A stretch of 64,000 nucleotides of DNA from Flavobacterium hankyongi (GTDB lineage: Bacteria > Bacteroidota > Bacteroidia > Flavobacteriales > Flavobacteriaceae): NCBI RefSeq assembly GCF_036840915.1, contig NZ_CP085725.1:3100001-3164000 (forward strand), written 5' to 3'. This document shows positions 1-7,957 of the stretch, piece after piece; position 1 is the first letter of the stretch, and each line of letters opens with the position of its first letter. The position numbers and the translations under genes are program-made. The notes under the pieces are model-generated. The model was given only the letters and a program-made list of their open reading frames with translations. It searched no databases and was not told where the DNA came from.

Positions 1-84
1 TCCTTTTTTTACTGTAAATGAAACATTGTCAAGCGCTTTTTGAGCACCATAACTTTTGGAAATATTTTGAACTTCAATTGACAT
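1..84 (-). CDS. gldA: ABC transporter ATP-binding protein, N-terminal fragment (GldA-like)
   Basis: Only the first 28 codons lie in the window, read leftwards from an ATG at 84. They give MSIEVQNISKSYGAQKALDN followed by VSFTVKKG, the usual start of an ABC ATPase before the Walker A motif. The wording is close to what I remember of flavobacterial GldA, the ATPase of the GldAFG transporter needed for gliding, but 28 residues cannot separate it from other ABC ATPases. The remainder lies beyond the left edge. A -7-like element on the minus strand sits about 20 bp upstream. Confidence 0.6.
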   Translation of the reverse strand, partial: MSIEVQNISKSYGAQKALDNVSFTVKKG

Positions 85-103
85 AATTCGTTTGTATTTA
101 TAG

Positions 104-111
104 CAAAAGTA
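104..111 (-). promoter_or_regulatory. Bacteroidetes -7 element for the gldA-like gene
   Basis: Read on the minus strand this is TACTTTTG, a match to the TAnnTTTG consensus of the Bacteroidetes primary sigma factor. It lies 20 bp upstream of the ATG at 84. No convincing TTG -33 was pinned down. Confidence 0.45.
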
Positions 112-172
112 ATAAATTTTAGTTATAGCCTGATTGTAAATTAATTGTCCTTTAATAGTTTTTTGTTTATCA

Positions 173-195
173 TTTGTTTAAATTTGTTAAACAAA
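173..195. promoter_or_regulatory. candidate TetR operator over the light-operon promoter
   Basis: Perfect inverted repeat with 9-bp arms, TTTGTTTAA and TTAAACAAA, separated by 5 bp. A -7 match TAAATTTG (179-186) lies inside it, and the ATG of the TetR gene is 12 bp downstream. The geometry is that of an autorepressor site blocking RNA polymerase. The match is direct; the binding partner is inferred from position. Confidence 0.6.
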
Positions 196-207
196 ATATT
201 GGAAATC

Positions 208-882
208 ATGGCAAAGAAAAAAACATTCGAAATAACTAAGGATAACATTGTATCTCTTTACACTGATTATGTACTTATAAATGGGAAAAAACCAAATTCT
301 ATATATGAGTTTGCAAAAAATAATAGCATGGAGGAAGCAGAGTTCTACAAATACTTTGCCTCTTTTGAAGCTTTAGAAGAACAGTTTTTTTCAGATATGT
401 TGCACTACACCTTAGAGTTGTTGTCTAACTCTTCAGATTATGAACATTATGATGCGTCACAAAAATTATCATGTTTTTATTTCACTTTCTTTGAAGTAGC
501 TACGGCTAATAGAAGTTTTGTCATGCATTTGTTGCAACAAGAAAAAATGCCTTTGAAGAATCTAATGAAGTTGAAATCACTGCGAAAAGATTTCTTGTCT
601 TATGTGAAAACAGTATTAGATACTCCGTATAAAATAGAAAATCAACGAATTACTGATATTCAGAATAGAGTCGTGCACGAAGGAGCTTGGTTGCAATTCA
701 TGTCTATCTTAAAATATTGGATGGAAGATACCTCTGCTAGTTTCGAAAAAACAGATGTATTCATCGAAAAGTCAGTAAAAGCTAGTTTTGATGTGGTGTA
801 TAATGTGCCTGTCGAAAGTATTCTAGATTTTGGAAAATTCATCTGGAAAGAAAAATTTGGAAATTTTAATTCAAAAAAATGA
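208..882 (+). CDS. TetR/AcrR family transcriptional regulator
   Basis: 224-residue regulator starting MAKKKTFEITK. The N-terminal 60 residues form a TetR-type helix-turn-helix (IYEFAKNNSMEEAEFYKYF as recognition region), followed by a helical ligand-binding and dimerisation domain with no obvious metal or Cys site. An upstream ATG at 145 was rejected because it would start inside the promoter region and adds a hydrophobic leader unlike the family. The gene heads an operon whose members overlap or sit a few bases apart through folE; its stop overlaps the next start (ATGA). A palindrome over its promoter suggests autorepression of the whole operon. The inducer is unknown; a flavin, porphyrin or photo-oxidative product would fit the downstream photolyases but is a guess. 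Confidence 0.85.
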   Translation: MAKKKTFEITKDNIVSLYTDYVLINGKKPNSIYEFAKNNSMEEAEFYKYFASFEALEEQFFSDMLHYTLELLSNSSDYEHYDASQKLSCFYFTFFEVATANRSFVMHLLQQEKMPLKNLMKLKSLRKDFLSYVKTVLDTPYKIENQRITDIQNRVVHEGAWLQFMSILKYWMEDTSASFEKTDVFIEKSVKASFDVVYNVPVESILDFGKFIWKEKFGNFNSKK

Positions 883-2186
883 AAAAGATAGATTCTATTC
901 CAACCAACAAAGTAGAACGTGTAGCGAAATTAGTCACTACAGGGGTAAAAGTAGGTGGAAATTACCTTAAATATTATGGTGAAAAAGTAGTGAATCCCAA
1001 TCTAACAAAAGATAAGCTTCATGAAAATAATGCCGCTGATATATACGATGGTTTGAAAGAATTAAAAGGGAGTGCACTAAAGGTAGCGCAAATGTTAAGT
1101 ATGGAGAAAAATTTATTGCCACAATCGTATGTGGAAAAATTTTCTTTGTCTCAATTCTCTGTACCTCCACTTTCAGCGCCTTTAGTGCGTAAAACATTTA
1201 AAAATTATTTTAAAAAATATCCAGAAGAACTATTTGATGAATTTTCACCCGATTCTATCAATGCGGCAAGTATTGGTCAAGTTCATAGAGCTAAAAAAGA
1301 TGGTAAAGAGCTCGCTGTAAAAATTCAATATCCAGGAGTTAGAGAAAGTATAAGTACTGATATAGCTTTGGTAAAACCAATTGCGGTTCGCATGTTTAAT
1401 CTTCAAGGTACTTCCGATGAATATTTTCAAGAAGTAGAAGATAAATTAACGGAAGAAACAGATTATAAACTAGAATTACAACAAAGTGAAACGGTTCGAA
1501 ATGAATGTCAAATCATAGAGAATTTAAAGCTTCCAAGTTATTATCCGGAATTGTCATCGGATAAAATCATAACCATGGATTGGATGAAGGGAGTGCATTT
1601 ATCTGAATTCTGTAATACCGAAACATCTCAAGAGAAAAGGAATCGAGTGGGACAAACGCTTTGGAATTTTTATATGTTCCAAATCCACCAATTGAAAAAG
1701 TTTCATGCAGACCCGCATCCAGGGAATTTCTTAATAGACGATGAAGCGAATTTAATTGCTATCGATTTTGGTTGTATGAAACAAATTCCGGATTCGTTTT
1801 ACAAACCTTATTTTGAAGTGTCTACACCAAGTGCTTTGGCAGACATGGATTATTTTAAAAAGAAACTTTTCGAATTAGAAATCTTAAAATCAACAGACAA
1901 TCCAAAAGAAATCGAATTTTTCACCGCTATGTTTCATGAATTGCTGACGGTTTTTACGGAACCTATTCATAAACCGGAATTCGATTTTGCAAATCCAGAG
2001 TTTTTTGGAAAAATAGCAGCACTCAGTGAAAAGTTTGCCAATGATAAACAATTGCGTAAAATGAACGGGAATCGTGGTTCTAAACATTTCATCTATGTGA
2101 ATAGGACGTTTTTTGGCTTATATAATTTAATGTTTGATATCAAAGCCAAAATCAAAATCAACGACTTTGAAAAATACTTATCATAA
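879..2186 (+). CDS. ABC1/AarF/UbiB-family atypical kinase
   Basis: 435 residues of the ABC1 (UbiB/COQ8) protein-kinase-like family. Visible family motifs are [14 protein letters not shown] near residue 65 (the KxGQ motif, here KVAQ with Ala for Gly), the Ala-rich nucleotide loop [11 protein letters not shown] near 130, the catalytic-loop region [11 protein letters not shown] near 280 and the metal motif IDFG near 296. Homologues act in isoprenoid quinone biosynthesis or lipid homeostasis through ATPase activity; the substrate here is unknown. It overlaps the regulator by 4 bp, so the two are probably translationally coupled. Its place in a photolyase operon suggests a role in membrane or quinone protection during light stress, which is inference. 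Confidence 0.85.
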   Translation: MKKIDSIPTNKVERVAKLVTTGVKVGGNYLKYYGEKVVNPNLTKDKLHENNAADIYDGLKELKGSALKVAQMLSMEKNLLPQSYVEKFSLSQFSVPPLSAPLVRKTFKNYFKKYPEELFDEFSPDSINAASIGQVHRAKKDGKELAVKIQYPGVRESISTDIALVKPIAVRMFNLQGTSDEYFQEVEDKLTEETDYKLELQQSETVRNECQIIENLKLPSYYPELSSDKIITMDWMKGVHLSEFCNTETSQEKRNRVGQTLWNFYMFQIHQLKKFHADPHPGNFLIDDEANLIAIDFGCMKQIPDSFYKPYFEVSTPSALADMDYFKKKLFELEILKSTDNPKEIEFFTAMFHELLTVFTEPIHKPEFDFANPEFFGKIAALSEKFANDKQLRKMNGNRGSKHFIYVNRTFFGLYNLMFDIKAKIKINDFEKYLS

Positions 2187-2316
2187 AGGGAACAAATCGT
2201 ATTTGCCCAGTAAGATTTGTGTTACTTGTGAAAAGCCATTTTCTTGGCGAAAGAAATGGGAAAAAAATTGGGAAGAAGTAAAATATTGTAGCGATGCGTG
2301 CAGAAAAAGGAAATAA
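2167..2316 (+). CDS. DUF2256 small zinc-ribbon-like protein
   Basis: About 49 residues with the DUF2256 pattern: [20 protein letters not shown], then [20 protein letters not shown]. Two CxxC-type pairs (ICVTC and YCSDAC) suggest one zinc site. The frame is open back to a TTG at 2134, but the TTG at 2167 gives the length and the K-N-x-x-HKGNK start expected for the family; no ATG is available, so the start is uncertain. The gene overlaps the end of the kinase gene and the start of the photolyase gene. DUF2256 is a recurrent companion of photolyases with no known function. Confidence 0.75.
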   Translation: MKNTYHKGNKSYLPSKICVTCEKPFSWRKKWEKNWEEVKYCSDACRKRK

Positions 2317-3607
2317 AAAAATCATTTGGTTCAGAAATAATTTGCGAACACATGATGCTGCTTTTTGGAATCATATTCAAGAATCAGACGAAGTGATTGC
2401 AGTGTATTGTCTTGAACCAACATGGTTAGAATCCACTCCCTATGGATGGAAAAAAATGGAAGTTTTTCGTGCGCAATTTTTATTGGAAACTTTAGCTGAT
2501 TTGCAGCAGAATTTGTCTAAAAACAATATTTCTTTTTACTTTTTTCAAACCGATGCAGTTCGCGCTTTTGAAGAAATTCATGCAGTTTTTCCATTCGATA
2601 CAATCATTACTCAAGCAGAATGGACGTATGAAGAACTAAGTATCGAACAAAAAATAAAAACAGCATTTCCAACTGTGAATTGGAAATTTGATTATGATCA
2701 ATTTTTAATTGAGCCCTCAAATTTACCTTTTTCCATAGAGCAATTGCCTGATGTTTTTACTGCATACCGTAAAAAAGTGGAACAAAAATGGGCAGTAAAT
2801 GAAGTAGTTATAAAACCGAAGGTGCTCTTCAAAAAAATAGAAATGCCTTTTTCTTCTACAATACCTACAGTAGAACAATTAGGTTACGAATCTATTGTTG
2901 AAGATGAACGCTCGGCTTTTCCTTGTAAAGGAGGAGAAACAGAAGCCTTACGTCATCTGAAAAAATACATTTGGGAGCATCAACAAATTACTACTTATAA
3001 AGAAACAAGAAATGAATTAGTAGGTATTCAATACAGTACAAAATTTTCTCCTTGGTTGGCTAATGGGTCGCTCTCGGCACGAACTATCTATCATGAGGTT
3101 AGAAAGTTTGAAAACGAAGTTCTAGAAAGTGACTCTACTTATTGGGTTTTATTCGAATTATTATGGCGTGATTTTTTCAAATGTGTAAGCATGAAATATG
3201 GCAATCGTTTGTTTCAGCTTTCTGGAATTTTGAATCAAGATTATAATTGGAAAACCAATGAAAATGTCATTAATGATTGGATAAATGGAAAAACCAAGTA
3301 CGATTTTATCAACGCTAATATGTTGGAATTAAAAGCTACAGGTTGGATGAGCAACAGAGGCAGACAAAACGTTGCGAGTTATTTTGCAAAAGAAATGGAA
3401 CAGGATTGGCGTATTGGGGCGAGTTATTTTGAAGCTTATTTAATTGATTATGATGTGCATTCTAATTATGGGAATTGGAATTATTTAGCCGGTGTAGGAA
3501 ATGATCCTAGAGATCGAAAATTCAATATTGACTTACAAGCCAAAAATTACGATAATTTTCATGTGTTTCTAAACCTTTGGTTAACTAAAAAAGCGGTAGA
3601 GTTATGA
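2294..3607 (+). CDS. DASH-family cryptochrome / photolyase
   Basis: 437 residues. The N-terminal Rossmann half starts [18 protein letters not shown], the photolyase antenna domain. The C-terminal FAD domain holds [39 protein letters not shown] and [20 protein letters not shown], with the GNDPR turn typical of DASH proteins. The family repairs cyclobutane pyrimidine dimers (preferentially in single-stranded DNA) using FADH- and a methenyltetrahydrofolate antenna. It begins inside the end of the DUF2256 gene and its stop overlaps the start of the second photolyase. Lack of the extended C-terminal tail is normal for bacterial members. Confidence 0.92.
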   Translation: MRAEKGNKKIIWFRNNLRTHDAAFWNHIQESDEVIAVYCLEPTWLESTPYGWKKMEVFRAQFLLETLADLQQNLSKNNISFYFFQTDAVRAFEEIHAVFPFDTIITQAEWTYEELSIEQKIKTAFPTVNWKFDYDQFLIEPSNLPFSIEQLPDVFTAYRKKVEQKWAVNEVVIKPKVLFKKIEMPFSSTIPTVEQLGYESIVEDERSAFPCKGGETEALRHLKKYIWEHQQITTYKETRNELVGIQYSTKFSPWLANGSLSARTIYHEVRKFENEVLESDSTYWVLFELLWRDFFKCVSMKYGNRLFQLSGILNQDYNWKTNENVINDWINGKTKYDFINANMLELKATGWMSNRGRQNVASYFAKEMEQDWRIGASYFEAYLIDYDVHSNYGNWNYLAGVGNDPRDRKFNIDLQAKNYDNFHVFLNLWLTKKAVEL

Positions 3608-5130
3608 TTTTACGCTTGATTTTAGGTGACCAATTGAATAGTAATCATTCTTGGTTTCAGGAAGAAGACCAATCACGTTATTTATACGCGTTGATGGAAG
3701 TACAATCGGAAACCGATTATGTGAGGCATCACCAGCAAAAAGTGGTTGCTTTTTTTGCTGCTATGCGAAATTTTGCTGAAGAATTACAAACCAAAGGATG
3801 TCAGGTTTATTATTTTAAAATCAATGATCGGCATAATCAGCATTCTTTTGAAAAAAACATAGCGTTGTTACAAACGCAATTCGAAATTTCAGCCATACAG
3901 TATCAATTGCCAGATGAATTCCGTCTGTACCAAGAATTCAAAAAGTTTAAATCAATTTTTTCTGTTGAAATAAAAGCCTATGAGTCGGAACATTTTTATT
4001 GTAGTTTACAAGATATTGCCGATTTAGGGAAGGAAAAGAAATATTATTTACTTGAAAATTTTTATCGCCACTTACGTAAAAAACACCAGATTTTAATGGT
4101 TCATGACAAACCAGTAGGTGGAAAATGGAATTTCGATTCTGAAAACAGAAACAAATGGAAAAATCAAGTGCCTATTCCAGCAGCTGTTCAATTTAATAAT
4201 GATGTCACAAACATTGTTGAAGGGTTAAATGAAAGAGGGATTGTCACATTTGGGAAATCGGTAACTACATCAAATTATCCTAAATCAAGAGCCCAAGCAT
4301 TGGAACAATTGGATTATTTTTTAACTCATTTGTTACCTCATTTTGGAACCTATCAAGACGCCATGCATACAGAAGAAGTGTTGTTGTTTCATTCTAACTT
4401 ATCTTTTGCTATGAATGTAAAAATGTTGAGTCCAAAAGAAGTGGTGCAAAAAGTAGAAGAATATTACTTAAATAATCAAGAACATATTGTATTAGCCCAA
4501 GTGGAAGGATTTATACGTCAAATTTTAGGATGGAGAGAATACGTAAGAATGGTGTACTGGAACAAGTTTGAAGAAGTAAAGTCCAGTAATTTTTTAGATA
4601 ATCATCATCCTTTACCCGAAGTTTTTTGGACAGGGAAATCCCAAATGAAATGTGTAGCCACTTGTGCGCAAAATTCATTGGATCATGCCTACGCGCATCA
4701 CATTCAACGATTAATGGTCTTAGGCAATTATGCGCTTTTAATGGAAACACATCCAGACGAAGTGGATGCTTGGTATTTAGGGGTATATGTAGATGCAATC
4801 GAATGGGTACAATTACCTAACACTAGAGGAATGAGTCAGTTTGCTGATGGAGGAATTGTGGCTACAAAACCGTATATCTCATCAGGAAATTATATTGATA
4901 AAATGAGTAATTATTGTTCGTCTTGTACCTACGACAAAAAAACAAAAACAGAAGAAAACAGTTGTCCTTTTAATAGTTTGTATTGGCATTTTTTAGATCG
5001 GAATAGAAGTCGTTTTGAAACCAACCAGCGCATGAAAATGATGTATGCCTTGCTAAATAAAATGGATTCAAAAGAAATAAATAAAATTAATCAACGGGCT
5101 CAGTATTTAATTCAAACCAGAAATTGTTAG
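3604..5130 (+). CDS. FeS-type bacterial (6-4) photolyase/cryptochrome (FeS-BCP)
   Basis: 508 residues beginning [18 protein letters not shown], the start of the deoxyribodipyrimidine photolyase-related family. Four cysteines fall at residues 350, 438, 441 and 454 (MKCVATC, YCSSCTY, SCPFNS); these are the same positions I recall for the [4Fe-4S] ligands of Agrobacterium PhrB. The motif AHHIQRLMVLGNYALL is also diagnostic. Family members repair (6-4) photoproducts with FAD and a ribityl-lumazine antenna. The start codon overlaps the stop of the DASH gene by 4 bp, so the cell gets both repair activities from one transcript. Confidence 0.93.
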   Translation: MILRLILGDQLNSNHSWFQEEDQSRYLYALMEVQSETDYVRHHQQKVVAFFAAMRNFAEELQTKGCQVYYFKINDRHNQHSFEKNIALLQTQFEISAIQYQLPDEFRLYQEFKKFKSIFSVEIKAYESEHFYCSLQDIADLGKEKKYYLLENFYRHLRKKHQILMVHDKPVGGKWNFDSENRNKWKNQVPIPAAVQFNNDVTNIVEGLNERGIVTFGKSVTTSNYPKSRAQALEQLDYFLTHLLPHFGTYQDAMHTEEVLLFHSNLSFAMNVKMLSPKEVVQKVEEYYLNNQEHIVLAQVEGFIRQILGWREYVRMVYWNKFEEVKSSNFLDNHHPLPEVFWTGKSQMKCVATCAQNSLDHAYAHHIQRLMVLGNYALLMETHPDEVDAWYLGVYVDAIEWVQLPNTRGMSQFADGGIVATKPYISSGNYIDKMSNYCSSCTYDKKTKTEENSCPFNSLYWHFLDRNRSRFETNQRMKMMYALLNKMDSKEINKINQRAQYLIQTRNC

Positions 5131-5137
5131 ATCCAAA

Positions 5138-5449
5138 ATGAGTGTAGCGAAAATTATAGCGCCAAGAACCAATTCGGCATTTACAGAGGCTGAAATTGAT
5201 AGAATCATAGAAATGGCATGGGAGGACAGAACGCCTTTTGAAGCTATTGAATATCAATTTGGAATTCCTGAAAAAGAGGTAATCCAAATCATGAGAAAAG
5301 AATTAAAGCGTTCGTCTTTCAATCTTTGGCGAAAAAGAGTGAACTCGGGTGTAAGTCAAAAACATGCACAAAAACGCAATCCAGAGATTAACCGATTTAA
5401 GTGTGCTTTACAAAGACAAATAACAGGAAATAAGATATCAAAAAGATAA
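5138..5449 (+). CDS. TIGR03643 family protein
   Basis: 103 residues with the family core DRIIEMAWEDRTPFEAIEYQ and FNLWRKRV. The middle looks like a small helix-turn-helix (FGIPEKEVIQIMRKEL), and the C-terminus is very basic, so nucleic-acid binding is possible but unproven. Starts 7 bp after the photolyase and ends 6 bp before the SDR gene. The family is known mainly from its association with photolyase and cryptochrome genes; no function is established. Confidence 0.85.
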   Translation: MSVAKIIAPRTNSAFTEAEIDRIIEMAWEDRTPFEAIEYQFGIPEKEVIQIMRKELKRSSFNLWRKRVNSGVSQKHAQKRNPEINRFKCALQRQITGNKISKR

Positions 5450-5455
5450 AAAATC

Positions 5456-6139
5456 ATGAAAAAATATTTAATAATAGGAGGAAGCAAAGGCATCTCCAAA
5501 GAAATAGTCAAACAACTTTCGGATAGAGGCGATTATTGTTATGTGATTTCTAGAACTGCTCCAGATTTCACTTTCAATGGTACCCATTTTGCCTTAAATG
5601 CATTGATGGATGCATTGCCAACAATCGAGAGTTTAGATGGGTTAGTGTATGGAATAGGTACGATTAATTTAAAACCTTTTAATAGACTTTCAGCGGATGA
5701 TTTTCTAAATGATTGGCAAGTAAATGTAATGGGAGCCGTGAAAATAATCCAACATTATTTGCCACAATTAAAGAATTCTGAGCAAGCGAGTATTGTATTG
5801 TTTAGCTCAGTGGCAGCGCAACGCGGCATGTCTTTTCATGCGAGTATAGGTGCAGCAAAAGGTGCGGTTGAAGGGTTAGTGAAAAGTTTAGCAGCTGAGC
5901 TAGCTCCAAAAATACGTGTAAATGCTATTGCTCCTTCTATCGTAGAAACGCCCTTGGCGGCAGGCATTTTAAGAAATGAAACAATCAAGGAAAATATGGT
6001 GGCAAAACATCCATTGAAACGCATTTTACAACCCGAAGATGTGGCTAAAACTGCTGTGTTTTTATTAAGTGATACCTCGAATGGAATCACTGGGCAAATT
6101 TTTATTCAAGATAATGGACTGATTTCTATCAGTAACTAA
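5456..6139 (+). CDS. SDR-like protein lacking the catalytic tyrosine
   Basis: 227 residues of the short-chain dehydrogenase/reductase fold: nucleotide motif LIIGGSKGIS at the N-terminus (a variant of TGxxxGIG), the Ser strand VLFSSVAAQRG, and the helix with IGAAKGAVEGLVKSLAAELA. The canonical YxxxK is IxxxK here (Ile131, Lys135), so the usual proton donor is absent while the lysine remains. The C-terminal AIAPSIVETPLA and GITGQIFIQDNG are ordinary for SDRs. It may still bind NAD(P) or a pterin or flavin, or have a different chemistry. It sits between TIGR03643 and folE in the light operon. Confidence 0.85.
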   Translation: MKKYLIIGGSKGISKEIVKQLSDRGDYCYVISRTAPDFTFNGTHFALNALMDALPTIESLDGLVYGIGTINLKPFNRLSADDFLNDWQVNVMGAVKIIQHYLPQLKNSEQASIVLFSSVAAQRGMSFHASIGAAKGAVEGLVKSLAAELAPKIRVNAIAPSIVETPLAAGILRNETIKENMVAKHPLKRILQPEDVAKTAVFLLSDTSNGITGQIFIQDNGLISISN

Positions 6140-6150
6140 ATTTAAAAGCT

Positions 6151-6837
6151 ATGACAAAGAACCCAACATTAGATAAATCAAAATTAGTCTCATTTTCTAT
6201 CGATGAAATAGGAGATAATCATTTATTTACCTCTGTAGAAACACCCATGAAAGCGGATGCTTTTGCAATCTCTGATGCAGAGAAAAAAGAAAAAATAGCC
6301 TATCATTTCAAAGAAATTATGGAAATTTTAGGTCTGGACTTGACAGATGATTCATTAAAAGGTACACCACAGCGTGTGGCTAAAATGTATATCGATGAAA
6401 TTTTTTGTGGATTAAATCCGGCAAACAAACCTCAAGTGGCTCTTTTTGAAAATAAATACCAATACAACCAGATGTTGGTAGAAAAAAACATTACATTTTA
6501 CTCGAATTGCGAACATCATTTCGTGCCTATTTATGGCAAAATTCATGTGGCATATATTTCAAAAGGAAAAGTAATTGGTTTGTCAAAAATTAACCGAATT
6601 GTTCAATATTTTGCTCAAAGACCACAAGTGCAAGAACGATTGACGATGCAAATTGGTTTAGAGTTACAAGAAATTTTAGAAACAGAAGATATTGCTGTAA
6701 TTGTGGATGCTAAGCATTTGTGTGTTTCTTCTCGCGGTATCAAAGACGAAAGTTCAGCAACCGTGACTAGTTATTATGGAGGGGTGTTTCAAAATGAGCA
6801 AAAAGTAATTGAACTACATAATTATTTAAAAATTTAA
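6151..6837 (+). CDS. folE: GTP cyclohydrolase I
   Basis: 228 residues. Zinc ligands are visible in FYSNCEHHFVPIYG and in HLCVSSRGI; the core GLSKINRIVQYFAQRPQVQERL is typical of the FolE type I enzyme. It converts GTP to dihydroneopterin triphosphate, the first step to tetrahydrofolate. A cellular housekeeping copy may exist elsewhere; here it closes the photolyase operon 11 bp after the SDR gene. Its natural role in this context may be to raise folate supply for the methenyltetrahydrofolate antenna of the DASH cryptochrome. No terminator follows, so transcripts could run into the pheA leader. Confidence 0.93.
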   Translation: MTKNPTLDKSKLVSFSIDEIGDNHLFTSVETPMKADAFAISDAEKKEKIAYHFKEIMEILGLDLTDDSLKGTPQRVAKMYIDEIFCGLNPANKPQVALFENKYQYNQMLVEKNITFYSNCEHHFVPIYGKIHVAYISKGKVIGLSKINRIVQYFAQRPQVQERLTMQIGLELQEILETEDIAVIVDAKHLCVSSRGIKDESSATVTSYYGGVFQNEQKVIELHNYLKI

Positions 6838-6868
6838 ATTTATTTAAAGATTGATTTAATTAGTTTTT

Positions 6869-6876
6869 TATATTTG
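6869..6876 (+). promoter_or_regulatory. -7 element of the pheA leader promoter
   Basis: TATATTTG, a perfect TAnnTTTG match, 20 bp upstream of the leader ORF start codon. A TTG lies at 6851-6853, closer than usual (15 bp), so the -33 is weak. Confidence 0.55.
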
Positions 6877-6896
6877 CAAATGACATTTAGAAATAC

Positions 6897-6983
6897 ATGA
6901 ACAACTTATTTACATATTTTAACAATTTCTTCTTTTACTTCTGGTATAAGATGCGGGATTGTTATTGTGTAAACTTAAGTTAA
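6897..6983 (+). CDS. aromatic-rich leader peptide of the pheA attenuator
   Basis: A 28-codon ORF reading MNNLFTYFNNFFFYFWYK followed by MRDCYCVNLS. It contains six Phe, four Tyr and one Trp, eleven aromatic residues in 28, with the densest run (FFFYFWY) at codons 11-17. It lies 97 bp before pheA, behind its own promoter and ahead of an intrinsic terminator. The segment just after the aromatic codons (6954-6961, cgggattg) is exactly complementary to the 5' arm of the terminator (7007-7014), so a ribosome stalled on Phe/Tyr codons would favour antitermination. This is the architecture of an amino acid biosynthesis attenuator. Too short for routine gene calling. Confidence 0.8.
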   Translation: MNNLFTYFNNFFFYFWYKMRDCYCVNLS

Positions 6984-7007
6984 AAATATAAAGTTACTAT
7001 TCAATGC

Positions 7008-7039
7008 AATCCCGATGTAGACCACATCGGGATTTTTTT
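7008..7039 (+). terminator. attenuator terminator upstream of pheA
   Basis: Perfect 11-bp stem (aatcccgatgt, 7008-7018, with acatcgggatt, 7024-7034), 5-nt loop and a T7 tract. The 5' arm can instead pair with 6954-6961 inside the leader ORF, with an added 4-bp helix (6964-6967 with 7002-7005), giving a mutually exclusive antiterminator. Confidence 0.85.
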
Positions 7040-7080
7040 ATTCGAATTTTTATTCGGGATTGATTTTTAAAAAATAGAAT

Positions 7081-7956
7081 ATGGAAACCAAGGTCGCAAT
7101 TCAGGGAATCAAAGGATCATTCCATCAGCAAGTGGCCAATAATTATTTTGGCGATAAAGTTCAAGTTGTTGAATGTAAAACATTTAAAGACGTGGCTAAG
7201 CAATTAAATAAAGGCTTGGTAGATTATGCAGTGATGGCAATAGAAAATTCTATAGCTGGTGCTTTAATTCCTAATTATGCTTTAATTGATGATAATCATT
7301 TTAATGTTTTAGGAGAATATTTCTTAAAAATTAGTTTAAATTTAATGGCATTACCAGGACAAAAAATTGAAGATATTAAAGAAGTGTACTCACATCCCAT
7401 TGCATTATTACAATGTGCTAAGTTTCTGGAAAAACATAAACACATTAAAGTAATTGAAAGTTCTGATACTGCCATTACTGCCAAAAGAATTTATGATGAA
7501 AAAATAAAAGGAATTGCAGCGTTGGCAGGGCCTACAGCAGCTCAAGTCTTTGAATTAGATATAATGGCTTCAGAAGTACAATCGGTCGAAAGTAGTATTA
7601 CCCGATTTATGATTTTGGAAAAGGATAAGTCAAGTCTTGAACAGAATAAAATCAATAAAGCTTCGATAAAATTTGAATTAGATGATACACCAGGGAGTTT
7701 AGCCACAATATTGAATGTGATGAACAATTGTAAGTTAAACTTAACTAAAATTCAGTCGATGCCTATAGTAGAGAAGCCTTTTCAATATTCATTTTTTGTT
7801 GATGTAGTGTTTGATAAATACAAACATTTTGAAAAAGCAAAAAGTGTTTTAGAAATCATGACAACACATTTTAAGTTGTTAGGAGAATATGAGTCGGCGG
7901 TGTTGCCTCTAAATAAAGTTAGTAATAAAGAAAAGTCAATTGTTTTAAGTGAATAA
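7081..7956 (+). CDS. pheA: prephenate dehydratase
   Basis: 291 residues. Residues 1-180 form the prephenate dehydratase domain with GIKGSFHQQVANNYF at the start, AIENSIAGALIPNY and the substrate motif ESSITRFMIL. Residues about 195-275 are an ACT domain (FELDDTPGSLATILNVMNN, then IQSMPIVEKPFQYSFFVDV), expected to bind phenylalanine for feedback inhibition. No fused chorismate mutase is present; that activity is in the next gene. Expression is likely controlled by the upstream leader-peptide attenuator, so both transcription and enzyme activity would answer to aromatic amino acid supply. Confidence 0.93.
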   Translation: METKVAIQGIKGSFHQQVANNYFGDKVQVVECKTFKDVAKQLNKGLVDYAVMAIENSIAGALIPNYALIDDNHFNVLGEYFLKISLNLMALPGQKIEDIKEVYSHPIALLQCAKFLEKHKHIKVIESSDTAITAKRIYDEKIKGIAALAGPTAAQVFELDIMASEVQSVESSITRFMILEKDKSSLEQNKINKASIKFELDDTPGSLATILNVMNNCKLNLTKIQSMPIVEKPFQYSFFVDVVFDKYKHFEKAKSVLEIMTTHFKLLGEYESAVLPLNKVSNKEKSIVLSE

Positions 7957-7957
7957 G

